From Athripsodes cinereus (lineage: Eukaryota > Arthropoda > Insecta > Trichoptera > Leptoceridae), in NCBI GenBank assembly GCA_947579605.1, contig OX388313.1, forward strand, positions 26,849,214-26,913,213: DNA of 64,000 nt. Direction: 5' to 3'. Every line of letters begins with the position of its first letter. Positions within the stretch are counted from its first letter, which is position 1. A program made the translations under genes and the position numbers. Below are positions 44,113 to 54,905 of this stretch, one piece after another. The notes below the pieces were generated by a model. It saw only the letters and a program-made list of their open reading frames with translations, did no database searches and was not told where the DNA came from.

Positions 44113-44879
44113 TTAAATACTTCTCTTATCATATCTAACTGATTGCAAAGATTTGTTAATAACATCTTAACCTTAAGATGTTCATAGTTAGAAACCACAT
44201 ACAGCAAGATCTGGCCACAAGATCAGATCGTTGCGAAGTCAGACATTACCAGAATTAGAAAAATTATTTGGCCGACGTATCAATAATCAAATCAGCCTTT
44301 TTTAAATAGTAAAATTATTTTTTAACTCTTACCATTTCACGGCATGATGACAAAATAATAAAATAACGATATTACATATTCTGCTAAATTTCATGCCAAA
44401 CTTATATTTTGTAAATTCCGAACTTTTACAAAAAGCTATTGAAACCTGAAAAGGTTCATTCTGTCAGAACCTGTATTAAAAGTAGGCCGTATCGATCGTT
44501 TCTTCAAAACACGTGTAGAGGTGTTTCTAGGTTTATTTTTTTTTTCATTTTATTTTGGTCACCACTTGGGTAATACGTCAACTGGTGATGTAGATTTATT
44601 GCAAGACCTTCATTATACATATGCCTTCATGATGATATTATACAGATATAACAAACTTTTAATTTGAATATTGGAACGTCTTCTTTATTTCAATTTACAT
44701 TCGTTCCGTGTGAATTAAAATATTCCTTTTTTGAACGTTACGACACCACTTTCTTTTGTCGGTTAGGTGGAAAAGATCGAATACTACCTACTCCTGCCCT
44801 GAACACGATTTATAACATTCAAAGAGTTCCTCAAGCATGTTCTTCTAGTCAGTGCGATCAAGTCCACCTTTAAGATTAA
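44113..44879. other. Unassigned AT-rich DNA
   Basis: A 69-codon plus frame at 44664-44873 has no motif. No repeat match. Confidence 0.4.
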
Positions 44880-45010
44880 GTCCACTTATAATCAAAGGAC
44901 ATTTGATCCTCAGGCGACCACGTCTGTAAACAGCCTTTTTTCTCAGTCATTTATATTTTATGACTGTCCTCGTTCATTATTTCTATATGATATCTAACTA
45001 CCATCTTTAC
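44880..45010 (-). mobile_element. LINE-B fragment, degenerate
   Basis: Minus strand reads IMNEDSHKI, stop, MTEKKAVYRRGRLRIK, matching RMNEDRMTKK ... RRRGRPRIK of LINE-B. Confidence 0.5.
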
Positions 45011-45084
45011 ATTCGTGTCGATAAGTACAAAATCTATTGTTATAATTATTTTTTCTTGCATCAGAATTATAATATTTAATTATA

Positions 45085-45240
45085 TGGACGACCATTTTTC
45101 ACAATAAACCGTTCCTACGACAACGACATCGAAGTTTGGAGCATGTAGTGAGGAGAGGTAACTCAGTTGGCGCAAAAATGCTTTGGATATAAAAGAGTGG
45201 AATCTGCAATATGCTCCAGGGAGAAGCATCAACGGGCAGT
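45085..45240 (+). mobile_element. LINE-A C-terminus, degenerate
   Basis: Reads GRPFFTINRSYDNDIEVWSM, stops, GEVTQLAQKCFGYKRVESA, ICSREKHQR; aligned with GRPSFTIHRSYDNDIRA ... EVTQLAQRRSEWRRLVSALCSREE of the 11097 copy. The (GAT)n tail is lost. Confidence 0.65.
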
Positions 45241-45288
45241 TGTACCGCTTTCTAAATTTATAGCGTTTTTTAATGATTCTTTCCATCC

Positions 45289-45451
45289 CATCCTAAATAT
45301 TTAAAAAACAAATCTTAGCACGGAGAGGACAGCTTGCATGTAAATTATATGCAGCTGGTCTGCAGGTTACTCCACTTGTGGGATATGTCGTTATGGTAGA
45401 GTAGAACTAATTATCAATTATTCCCAGAGCAAAACGTGTTTAGACCAAAAT
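45289..45451 (+). repeat. 163-bp duplicated block, copy 1 (contains S3)
   Basis: Identical base for base to 46239-46401, 950 bp away. It contains an S3 3' half (GGACAGCTTGCATG, CAGCTGGTCTGCAGGTTAC, TCCACTTGTGGGATATGTCG) plus about 50 bp of non-S3 sequence on the right (AATTATTCCCAGAGCAAAAC). S3 copies elsewhere are far more diverged, so the identity reflects local duplication, not two S3 insertions. Confidence 0.85.
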
Positions 45452-46154
45452 GTAAAACAATAACTGATATTCAAGGTGCTAACATGTACAAATACTTGTA
45501 AAACAATAATTAAAGTCAAACTATGCGTACAAATGAAAGTTTTAGAAGCACGGTATCCAATATTTGAAAGCTCTGTAAACCCACATGGAAGTGACCGAAC
45601 AATAAAGTTGATTGGATTTTCGATGTAATTTACGAGGTATTTCATTACATACTGTGTGTGGCTGGCATACTTTTCGTCGCGACTAATGAAGAATGTGTCC
45701 AAAGCGTGTAATTTAAGTATCTATTATATCACGTTTTATAATGTAGATTAGGAAAAAACCGTCGATACTAATTGCACATACTAGGGCCAATTCTGAATCT
45801 TAAACTAACTAACTAAAAAGTTGATTAATATTTTCCTTTTTAGGAGCCACATTAGACAGGAATGAAATATTTGTTTAGTTTTTCTTTTTCTTTTCTTTTT
45901 TTCTTTCTGTGTTTGTACTGTACTGGCAATAATAATAATGAACTCAAAGATGGGCTGGTCAAGTACAAGAAATATGTTTAATGGTTATTATGTTATATTT
46001 TGTAAAATTTTATTGTATGTTGCCCATTTTTTAAAATAAATAAATAAAAAAAAATAATAAATTTTGTTATAAAAATAAAATCAAAAACACTGTTTACTTT
46101 CACTTGTTATTTATTTTAAATATTTTAGCAAAGATCTTTCGTTATATTAACATC

Positions 46155-46245
46155 ATCAGTGCTCACTTACAACTCACCAGTGCTCACTTACATCCTAAAT
46201 ATTTAGTGCTCACTTACATCCTCATCAGTGCTCACTTACATCCTA
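46155..46245. repeat. Minisatellite around GTGCTCACTTACATCC
   Basis: AGTGCTCACTTACA occurs four times (about 46157, 46180, 46205 and 46227), separated by CTCACC, TCCTAAATATTT and TCCTCATC. The last unit runs without a break into the 163-bp duplicate. Confidence 0.75.
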
Positions 46246-46401
46246 AATATTTAAAAAACAAATCTTAGCACGGAGAGGACAGCTTGCATGTAAATTATAT
46301 GCAGCTGGTCTGCAGGTTACTCCACTTGTGGGATATGTCGTTATGGTAGAGTAGAACTAATTATCAATTATTCCCAGAGCAAAACGTGTTTAGACCAAAA
46401 T
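46239..46401 (+). repeat. 163-bp duplicated block, copy 2
   Basis: Exact copy of 45289-45451. Its left edge, CATCCTAAATATTTA, is also part of the adjacent minisatellite unit, a 15-base microhomology at the junction. Lies inside the transposon at 45784-47055. Confidence 0.85.
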
Positions 46402-47055
46402 TTAAAAAAAAAAATATTAGTTATTATGTAGTATTCAGCATTAGTTATGAACTATAAACAACTATAAACTCGAGAACCACCAAGTGCAAACGGTAAAATC
46501 TATGGGACAAACTAATATTAGTCAGTGATGCCGCAATACAAAATGTTTTCCACGTTCCGATTTACACTTCTGGCAACAATTTAATAGTTGTCGCGCGTGA
46601 AAATTGTGAAATGTCAGATTTGCCGATGTATTTTGGCGTTCGTATTTGCGTCGGTGGTGGTGTAATTTTACAATTTATACATGCTAAGAGTTGCCCTAAA
46701 AATATAAATTTTTACTTTAATTGAAAAAACAACTTAACACTTCCAAAATATAGCAATATTCTGCGGTAAAATGACAGCAACTAATAATATTCGCACATTA
46801 AAAGTCGCGAATAAAATTCTGCCAAATCCAACTTATTTTAGTCGTCGGCTGTCAACTAAAATTTCATTCTGAATACGAAATCCATAGATTCTCGAAATTT
46901 ATAGTTGTACTAAGGTGTCAAAATGAACTAATAAACTAAATTAGTACGGAAAACTGTGAATACGAATTAGAACTAATTATCATGACTCGACTATCTTCTC
47001 ACACTTAGTTGACTTAGTTAGTGCAACTAAACTATTTTATGATTCAGAATTGGCC

Positions 47056-47506
47056 ATACTAAATAATAATACTAGTAACCAAGAAGCGCCCTTGGGGTGA
47101 TGTAAAATTACTTTGAATCCGGATTTCGTACCGAGTTTGATATTCGGTACAAGTCAAACATATCTTGTACAAATATCTTGTTCTTGAGATTTCTTATTTC
47201 CCACTCTTTTCTATATATTTTGAGAAACAAACATTGGTTTATGATATTAAGTGTGTATGTATGTATTTATATATGTATATTATATTATTGATATTGTCTC
47301 ACATTGCATGTACCACACAAAATTTGGTTCCCTGTTTGCTGTTAGGTCATTTGGTTTCCTTATATTTAAATATATATATAATTTTGTTAAAATTGGCACT
47401 GTTGTACTTGTAAATGTAATTTATAATATATTTTGTCATGTGATAGGCTGAATTTTTGTGAATTTTAGTAAAATAAAATAAAAAATAAAATTAATTAGCA
47501 TAATTA
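47056..47506 (+). other. AT-rich; possible retroposon tail near 47460
   Basis: 47150-47490 is T/A-rich and ends in AAAATAAAATAAAAAATAAAA, as a plus-strand retroposon tail would. No homologous copy or motif supports this. Hydrophobic frames at 47165-47451 are composition effects. Confidence 0.35.
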
Positions 47507-47645
47507 ATTCAGTACTGACCACACATCCGGAACGTTTAATTTTTTAGCATGGCGCAAAAAATAAGACCCGTATGTTTATTAGATGCAGTTAGTCATCTGG
47601 TTAATCTATTTGTTAAAGATGTAATGGTGGTGTGAATATATGAAT
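47507..47645 (+). repeat. S3 repeat, diverged
   Basis: CTGACCACACATCCGGAACG, GACCCGTATGTTTATTAG, GCAGTTAGTCATCTGGTTA and GATGTAATGGTGG keep the S3 order. Confidence 0.45.
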
Positions 47646-48409
47646 GGACGTGTAAAAATATTCCAGGTTTCCAGCTGGCAATGTTTAAACAAAAAATATA
47701 ACAGGCTCCCCCAGAAGGGGGACACTTTTCTTATATGATAGTCAACGTTGGGAACACCCAACACAATACCAAGAGCAGAAAAAAAAAATCGTAATAATAA
47801 GCATAAATTTTTAATATAAATTAGTACCCTGATCAGTAAATTGAAACTTACACAAATGTGATAATCTTGTTCCATATTTCATCTGGCAATGAACGATAAG
47901 TTACTGTGAAGATCGATGATACGATGAAATGAAATAAAATTTAACAATAATTTATTATTGCATAATATTAATAATATAAAATGAACACTAATAATAATAT
48001 ATTTCGTAACATGTCATCATATTCATGAATACTATTGTAATGATGACATGATACCATGTGGGAAGAAGATACAACATCTTCGATAACCAAAATATAATAA
48101 TTATTCTGTCTGGTTCATAGCATTTCATAGTTTCATACTAGCTTTTAATGCTTTAGATTAGATAATTTAGATAAAATGTTTATTCCTCCAAGATATTTAT
48201 TTGTAACTTAAAAAGATATTGGACGCATGTCACAAATGATGATACTGTCTGCCGCCAATCTCAATCTGTAAAGACATGGAGTTATTAGTTGTGATACGGG
48301 AGAGACAATGGTCCTTATTGGATTGTGGAAAATGTCCATACTGGTATAAAAGAGTTTGTTTTTGTTTCATACTTTACAGCATAAAAAATTAAAATTCACT
48401 GTATAATGG
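47646..48409. other. Unassigned AT-rich DNA
   Basis: A short hairpin (CTCCCCCAGAAGGGGGA, 47705-47721) stands out; otherwise nothing recognised. Confidence 0.4.
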
Positions 48410-48495
48410 CACCGGCAAACTCCCCTTTCACGACACAAGCTTTTAGCTTACTGTGAAAGGTGTATAAGGTTGTATTTGTTATAAACCCAGATATA

Positions 48496-48563
<68 letters not shown>
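48410..48563 (+). mobile_element. SINE-2, 5'-truncated, 61-base poly-A
   Basis: GGCACCGGCAAACTCCCC, TTTCACGACACAAGC, ACTGTGAAAGGTGTATAAGG and ACCCAGATATATC end in an uninterrupted A run at 48503-48563. Poly-A tails of this length decay quickly, so this is probably the youngest SINE-2 here. The tRNA-like head is missing. Confidence 0.8.
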
Positions 48564-48567
<4 letters not shown>

Positions 48568-48639
48568 AAATATATACCTATGAGATTGTTATGATTCTAG
48601 AAAATACTTCAAATATTGATAGATTATTAACTTTGAAAG

Positions 48640-49040
48640 AATTGAAAGCACCCAGAAGACCAGTAACTACCAGGATGTCCACAATGGCTTGAGGACTTGT
48701 ACGATGAGGACTAGGAGAGCCAACCTCAAACAAATGGCGTAAAAGCGAGGGCCAAGAAGAATTTACTACTTTGTTTAATTGTTAACCATTAATATTAAAT
48801 AGGTATATAATGAAACAAAAATGCAATATACTTCAATGCCATTAGGTATACTTGGAAAATGTGTACTTTTTCTTGTGTATTTGTTTCATAGAATTTCTAT
48901 GTGTCTGTATTTTTCTATTATATTTTGTTATTGTCGTGATTGTTAAATATTTACGTACAATGACAGCGAAAAGGTTTTTTTTTTACTGCAATGCTGTTCA
49001 TTGTTTCTTTTTACAATAAATAAATAAATAAATAAATAAT
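48640..49040 (+). mobile_element. LINE 3' end with (AAAT)n tail
   Basis: 48650-48765 is less AT-rich (GTAACTACCAGGATGTCCAC, GAGCCAACCTCAAACAAATGG) and reads LFN-stop at its end, like a LINE protein C-terminus. An AT-rich UTR and an (AAAT)n-type tail (49016-49040) follow. I could not assign the family. Confidence 0.45.
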
Positions 49041-49639
49041 ATTATAACTAACAAACAGATTATTTTATCCATACTGAATTTGAATATTAACATAATTCAA
49101 AATTATTATTTATTTTCATTCCTTGCCAAATAAGGTGATCGGTTTATTATGTACGATCGATGATAGCAACGATAGAACAAAGGAATCAGTGTGTTGTATG
49201 GAATCGAAATCAAGACCTCGTGATGATACGAGTGTGAGTACTGTACATATTATGCTTTGCCAAACAATATCTATCCTTTTTTCAAATGTTTCTCTTCATA
49301 ATAATAATCTTCCGTAGGAGTGTTGATATTGAAAATCGCAGCATGATCTTCATCTTAGCATGTTCACGATATTTAAATTGAATAAAGGCTAGTCAATAAT
49401 ACTAATAGATATCTATACAAATTATTGATTAAGATGATGTACCTACTACGCATTATTGAATATAAAAATGTAATTCCCGGCCAAAGATATACTAGATCGG
49501 TAATTCAAAGAAAAAATCGGTCATGCGGCCGATCAAATTTTGCATTCAGTTTTAAACTGACGTTGGTTGTAAGACAATGCATTGCTAATGCTCGAAGGAC
49601 ATCAATGTTGGAACACAAATATTCTGATAAAAATGTACC
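49041..49639. other. Unassigned AT-rich DNA
   Basis: Frames at 49123-49317 and 49425-49721 carry no known motif; the second overlaps the I-module at its end. Confidence 0.4.
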
Positions 49640-49910
49640 GTGCTGCAAGTCTACTATGTCTATGGTCCCGGCAAAGAATAGGTTTCCCACTTTATTGAGC
49701 GAGTTTTCGAGTGTCATTTAAAAGGCAGAGATCTGTAAAACGTCATATATGGGATATTTAACATTTTTATTTGAACCCTGAATAATGTTACCAATCCTTA
49801 ATTTCTTGTGTTGTTATGGCATGGTAAGGACGGACTGTACGTTTATTACTAACGGTTGGTTTGCTGGCAACCTAACTTGTGGGATCTGTCATAATGGTAT
49901 GCATGAATGA
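49640..49910 (+). repeat. I-module + S3 composite
   Basis: I-module: GGTCCCGGCAAAGAATAGG, TTTCCCACTTTATTGAGCG, GTTTTCGAGTGTCATTTAAA (49660-49735). S3: CTTGTGTTGTTATGGCAT, GGACGGACTGTACGTTTATTAC, GGTTGGTTTGCTGGCAACC, ACTTGTGGGATCTGTCATAA, then GGTATGCATGAATGAAT. Confidence 0.6.
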
Positions 49911-49984
49911 ATTTATCGAATGCCTCCTTTCTGGGAACGCTCTTGAATATCGGATGTGGAAACATTGAGCTGCTTCAAAATTAG

Positions 49985-50215
49985 AGATGGAAATTGGAAA
50001 GTCAACAAGATGAGAATGATGGGATTTCCTTCAGATCGACCCAACGAAGTGTAATTGTGGTTCAAAATCTCTTGCAGTGCACTCAGTGTCCAGTCCCAAT
50101 ATGCGCAACGGGAAATATATTTTTCTTATATATTATTACTCCTCAGCTGCTGTGCAATTGGTTCAGAAATAGAGAGATATCCTGATCCAACACTAAATAA
50201 ATAAAATAGAGGTCC
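49985..50215 (+). mobile_element. LINE-D C-terminus, frameshifted
   Basis: NEV-stop-CNCGSK in one frame and LLQCTQCPVPICATGNIFF in another align with C-x-CG ... HLLECPLCPVACTTEDIF of the 15678 copy. It ends in ACACTAAATAAATAAAATAG. At least one frameshift and a stop. Confidence 0.6.
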
Positions 50216-51371
50216 GAACGTAGGAAATTCTGCGCCGGGGTGATAATAACCTATAGGTAGAGCCTTAGACTTTTACTCTTCCTGCTGACATAATCCACCT
50301 CCATATAGGAATGTGGCTTACTGGCTTGTTCTGAAGCATTCAACGTGGTATGATCGTTGTTATGAAGCAGCAAATTTGGCCTATTTTAATCATATTTTAA
50401 GGAAAAAATCATAATGGATGACATAACTTGAAGAGAAACGTTTACGAAATGCTTTGTAAATCTATAAAAAATAGAATGACATAAACACAGCATTAACAAT
50501 AAATAGATTATGTAAATTCATTATCCATTATTCCTCCATTCATTTAAATGCTTGCGCAGCACAAACCCTCCATATCTCTTAGTTACTCCGTCGATAATCT
50601 CCCGCCAAATTCAAAATGTACACCTGTCACAAAATAACACGTAGAATGCGCAAAAACCAGAGATAATGTAAAAATAATAGTATGTAATAATGAGAACATA
50701 CACACGACCATAAACTATCATGCTATTCACATAGGGAATAATAAGGCTACGTTCATAATAAAATCATTAAATAAAAACGCAACCATGCGAATCCCGCCAT
50801 TTTTTTCTTGTACATTCCACGCCGTGTCCTTGAACTTGGAAGCCAATACAATATTACTATTATTATTTGTTTGTAGTAGTAGTATTATATAACTTATTGT
50901 AACGCAGAGAGGTGTGTTTTTGTATAATCAGTAAAGTTTAATAGTTCCTTTTGGATTGTTCATAAGTTGGTAACACTATATGTCACACGAAATAATTTAC
51001 CAACCTAATATTTTTTGCCACACTGCGGAGAGGGCCACATTAAAAGGCACCAGTCAAACTATTTTAACTGCTCGTGACTCTCATAAATTGTCCTTAAATG
51101 CACAGAGACCCGCTGTATCATTGAAAAGATAATAAAAGTTTTTTTTTCTGAGTAGAGTAAACACTTGCATGTTCCAATTTCCCTTTCAGGGTATGATGGA
51201 CTTCATATTATGACATTTAAATGTCATTCTTTGAGATCTTTGAAAGTTTCGGACAACAAACCGCTTGGAACTTCTTTAAAAGTGGGTATATCTAGAACTA
51301 AAAGGTAAAACTAGAACATATATCAAAATTTTCAACTCACTAAAAATAAGAACAATAGTATAAATAAAAAT
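50216..51371. other. Unassigned AT-rich DNA
   Basis: 50220-50400 is slightly richer in GC, with no frame or match. A TAGTAGTAGTA run lies at 50874-50884. Confidence 0.4.
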
Positions 51372-51386
51372 ACATAAATATATACT

Positions 51387-51820
51387 ATACCTACTATACT
51401 ATACCCTCACGCCGTATCCCAAGTGGGGTAGGCAGAGAGAACGGAACGCCAAACAGATCTATCTTTACACACTTCCTTCGCTTCCTCCACATTCATACAG
51501 TTTCTCATACACGCACGTCGATTCCTCTTACTCAACACGCGGCCGTCCTTGAGAATTTGATCCACGTGATCAAGCCACGTGGTTCTCGGACGTCTGCGCT
51601 TCCTCACACCCTTTCTTTCAGACAAATATATCCTCTTTGTCATTCTTACTTCGTTCATTCGTTCAACGTGTCCAAACCACCGTAGTTTATTCACGCGCAT
51701 TCTGTCCACAACACTCTTCTTGCATCCGCTCATTCTTCTAATATCCTCATTCTTCACTCTATCAAGCAGCGTTTTACCAACCATTCTTCTCAACGATCGC
51801 ATCTCCACTGCATTTATTCC
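51387..51820 (-). mobile_element. LINE-B insertion with perfect 15-bp TSD, open frame
   Basis: ACATAAATATATACT flanks the insert exactly (51372-51386 and 51821-51835). The minus frame from 51820 to the stop at about 51407 reads GINAVEMRSLRRMVGKTLLD, MRVNKLRWFGHVERMNEVRM, RRPRTTWLDHVDQILKDGR, NRRACMRNCMNVEEAKEVC, and DRSVWRSVLSAYPTWDTA. The TGA lies in GGCGTGAGGGTA and a TATAGTATAG tail follows. 434 bp, 5'-truncated, without stops. It is a subfamily distinct from 11472 and 30659 (AYPTWDTA versus AYPAREAV/AA). Confidence 0.85.
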
Positions 51821-51835
51821 ACATAAATATATACT

Positions 51836-52889
51836 TAACAATTTTAATTTGGTTTCCGTAATAATTTGTTAAAGCAATAATAACACTTCTTGTGAAGATA
51901 CATTTTTTTTAAATTTAAACATCTTTAGAATCTGAGCCTTCTAATTAAATGTCCACTCTTCAAATTGCTCAGCGGAAATGTAATACGAAACGCCCTATAG
52001 CATCATCAGATTTTTCGATGTTGCCATGACTAAATATTATACGTAGGTAAACTGGGGGTACTTAACCCGATTATGTACATGTACGTAGTTGTCACTACTA
52101 TATTCGTATATGCACAGATACTACATTGTATTTTAAGTAGTTTTTTTGTCACAACGATTGTTCCCGTGTATACTATTATGACTGTAGTGGTGTGGGTAGT
52201 TTATGCGACGTGTGACGTTACGTAATTTAACGTGAGTAGTATGATAAGGGTACGAAACACAACATGTTTTTTTTCTACGAACAATATGTTGTCACAACAA
52301 AAAAACATGGAAAAAAAATATATTTAGAAACTACCAACACAAAACGGTCGAACTGTCTGATAACATTAACGGATTCTTAAAACAAATAAACGCAATGTTG
52401 TGCAAATAAGTAAATTGATCAATTTCAAATAAATAACAACAAGAACAAAATTGTTCGATAAAATTCTTAATAATATTGACTCTTATTAAATAATTAATTA
52501 TTTTTTATACCGAAAGGGATCCTAGAACGTTTTGATGAGCATAATTTATTTATTTTTATAAAAGAAAACAAATTTAAGATATCCTCGGTAATTAATTGTG
52601 AATTTATTCTGTGTTTGATGTTTAAAGATAGTATAAAGATAATTAAAATGTAAGTTTCAATTAAGTTCCTTTTGAAAATGTCTGCTTCACGGAAATACGT
52701 ACTACATCTTCTGCTAAGAAATGGGATAAAAATATTAATAATTTTATCTTTGACTCGTTTGATAAAAGAATAAGTATTTTCTATCTTTCCATGTATATTC
52801 TATCTTTACCAATTAATAAGAACAAAATAAAAATAACTAATTGACTCTCCAGTAATACAAACGTATGGGTAAATTCCTTACGAAGGCTT
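51836..52889. other. Unassigned AT-rich DNA
   Basis: Nothing recognised; 52050-52260 is less AT-rich (GACGTGTGACGTTACGTAA) without a frame. Confidence 0.4.
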
Positions 52890-53080
52890 GTACGTGCGGA
52901 GCGTTTGTATGATGAAAGGACGATTAAAGGATGTAATATCTAAAAAGGAGTGTAATAAAGCGTGGACGTCCGAAAACTAAGTGGCTTAGCCACGTGGATC
53001 AAATTCTTAAGGACAGCCACGTGTGAAGTAAGAGAAATCGGAAGCGAAAGAAGTAGGTATGTAAAGATAGATCTACATTT
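52890..53080 (+). mobile_element. LINE-B fragment with deletions
   Basis: AAAGCGTGGACGTCCGAAAAC, GCCACGTGGATCAAATTCTT and AAGGACAGCCACGTG encode RGRPKT ... HVDQILKDSHV, as in the 51387 subfamily. RNRKRKK and a CKDRST-like end follow. Two deletions and a stop. Confidence 0.6.
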
Positions 53081-53277
53081 TTTGTGGATATTTTAAATTA
53101 TCTTGCTTGTTTTGCATGTTTATTAATCTTATTACGAATTTTGAATTTTAACATGTTCATATTGTGTCTTTTTTTTTATTTAATTTTATTCTTTGGTATT
53201 TGTCTCATGCTTAGGGATGTTTGAATTTTCATGTCATACATATTATTATGTATCTGAGATTATGTGTTATAATGTTT

Positions 53278-53390
53278 TAGTATTTAAATTTAAATTCTTG
53301 ACACAGACAACTTTGTTGAAGATAAAATATTATCATGTACAGCGTCCTCGAGGTGCTATGGCACAAAGATGGCGCTTTAAATACTCTCCG

Positions 53391-53452
<62 letters not shown>
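53278..53452 (+). mobile_element. Retroposon 3' end, family J, with (TA)30
   Basis: AATTCTTGACACAGACAACTT, CATGTACAGCGTCCTCGAGG, GGCACAAAGATGGCGC and TTTAAATACTCTCCG match 23500-23632. The end continues as an uninterrupted TA repeat at 53392-53451. Confidence 0.65.
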
Positions 53453-53455
<3 letters not shown>

Positions 53456-53690
53456 TGGCACTGTTGCATTCATTGTTTGTATTACATATTGGTAATGATA
53501 GGGGACTTTACTGGTCCATTTATGGCTTTATATGATTCTGTTCATTGTAACCTGTTTATTATTTATAAGATTACGGCAACCCCTCCCTTGTGGGACGATT
53601 TGTACCAAGTACAATATTTTAAGAAGATGTCACGTAATATTAATATTAAGGCATTAATTTATAAGATAATAAAATTTCTTTTGGCGGATT

Positions 53691-53950
53691 TTAAAATCTT
53701 GAGATATACAGAGAGGGTATCAGTGTGCAAGAGGCAGACATATTGATCGGATACTGGACTTCAGTTATCTCATAATACAAGTCATAAGAGTCTCTTATTG
53801 GGCAACCGAGGAAGTCGTGGTCCAGAGATTCCACATCGAGCTCGCACTCGCAAAAAGGGGACAAGACCAAACCTAACCTAAATAGTTGACTGTCTAATCT
53901 GTGGTGATTAAAGCGCATGCGAGTCGTTACCTGTTTATAGCTGTTTGTAT
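53691..53950 (-). mobile_element. LINE C-terminal zinc-knuckle fragment
   Basis: Minus frame: VTTRMRFNHHRLDSQLFRLG, LVLSPFCECELDVESLDHDF, LGCPIRDSYDLYYEI. LRL-x-HH-RL ... CxC ... LDH-x-F-x-x-CP is the C-terminal knuckle of I/R1/jockey-group LINEs with an RNase H-like region upstream. A different family from LINE-D. The 5' part is missing. Confidence 0.65.
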
Positions 53951-54231
53951 CCCTGTAAAATATAATAAATAAAAAATAAATAAATAAATAGTATTAATGT
54001 ATTACCTACGGGTGCCTATGTTTAGGGCCTAAATTTTGTTTTTCTACATAATATACTAAGACATACACAGTTTCTTTTATTTACTTTTGTAAACTTATAT
54101 TTGATTTCTGTCTTAACCACAAATAATATTTTTGTTTTATTTTCACTTTGTAAAGTATGTAAAGATTGTTTTGAACTACTTTAAAACTGTAAAAGGCGAA
54201 AGACGTTAATTGCTTAAATAAATAAATATAG
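53951..54231 (+). other. Two A-rich retroposon tails
   Basis: 53957-53993 (ATAATAAATAAA and three AAAT units) and 54214-54230 (TTGCTTAAATAAATAAAT preceded by AAGGCGAAAGACG) look like plus-strand retroposon ends of unidentified families. Confidence 0.4.
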
Positions 54232-54285
54232 CGTTTCTTCCTCTCTGCCTACTCCGCTTGAGATACGGCGTGAGGGTATAGATAT
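54232..54285 (+). mobile_element. LINE-B 3' terminus
   Basis: GCGTTTCTTCCTCTCTGCCTAC then TCCGCTTGAGATACGGCGTG and AGGGTATAG is the last 17 codons, stop and tail of the 51387 subfamily. Confidence 0.6.
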
Positions 54286-54774
54286 AAAGAAAAAGTTAAA
54301 AAAAAAAAACGAAAAACAGAATAGCAAAAACTTAAAGAAACTCAATATCGTTGTCACATCACACAGTTTACGATAAAGTGTTTTTTTTCTTTATCTTGAT
54401 GACATACAAAAAAAGAGGAACAGAGATGAGAAACTTCTACAACATCAGTATGAAACTGTGACGCTTATGAAAAGTATACTATCTGTGTCAATAGCCGTAT
54501 TATTTTTGCGTTAAATTGTTACATTATAAATAATAAAATGCCTTTCCCCGTTTACCGTGTGATCGCTATACGGTTATTCATTCTCACGTGGTTGATGAAT
54601 TTGTATCTTACATTTTTAAAGTAAAAGCTTCACAATCATCCCATTCACACAAATTGGCTCGAAATAAAAAAAAGAAGAATTTTTCTTCCGGAAGTATTAA
54701 GAAAAACCTTTAATCCCGATGAGACCCGTGTAACACATCACGTTTAAGACATTTGACACATTTAGTGAAAATTT
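54286..54774. other. Unassigned AT-rich DNA
   Basis: Nothing recognised. Confidence 0.4.
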
Positions 54775-54905
54775 CAAGTTCAGTGTGAGGTTTGCCACTC
54801 ATCCTGAATGTCTAACTTTAATTGGCACAGAAAGAATAACTTACATGTTTATCACGTGTAGTTGGCTAGCCCACTTGTGAAGAATGCCGTGATGGCATGT
54901 ATGAA
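54775..54905 (+). repeat. S3 repeat
   Basis: GAGGTTTGCCACTCATCCTG, AATGTCTAACTTTAATTGGC, ATGTTTATCACGTGTAG, TTGGCTAGCCCACTTGTG and ATGCCGTGATGGCATGTATG. Confidence 0.7.

Larger units (their letters stand above)
45784..47055. mobile_element. Non-autonomous DNA transposon, 1.27 kb, ATACTA flanks
   Basis: The left end GGGCCAATTCTGAATC (45784-45799) is matched in reverse at the right end (GATTCAGAATTGGCC, 47041-47055). Sub-terminal ACTAACTAA/TTAGTTAGT blocks are also inverted. The hexamer ATACTA occurs directly outside both ends (45778-45783 and 47056-47061), a probable target-site duplication. No transposase frame. Inside lie an A-tailed retroposon end (about 45960-46055), a minisatellite (46155-46240) and copy 2 of the 163-bp block. 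The superfamily is not assigned. Confidence 0.65.

Noticed and set aside
47705..47721. GC-rich hairpin (CCCCC-AGAA-GGGGG) followed by T-rich DNA, like a bacterial terminator
   Set aside because: The window is eukaryotic repeat DNA with no upstream gene; a chance hairpin is enough.
51579..51872. 97-codon plus-strand frame
   Set aside because: Antisense shadow of the LINE-B frame at 51387-51820. The same holds for the minus frames opposite LINE-B at 11463-11714 and 61170-61397.
53193..53535. Frames encoding long Tyr-Ile runs
   Set aside because: Translation of the (TA)30 microsatellite; not a gene.
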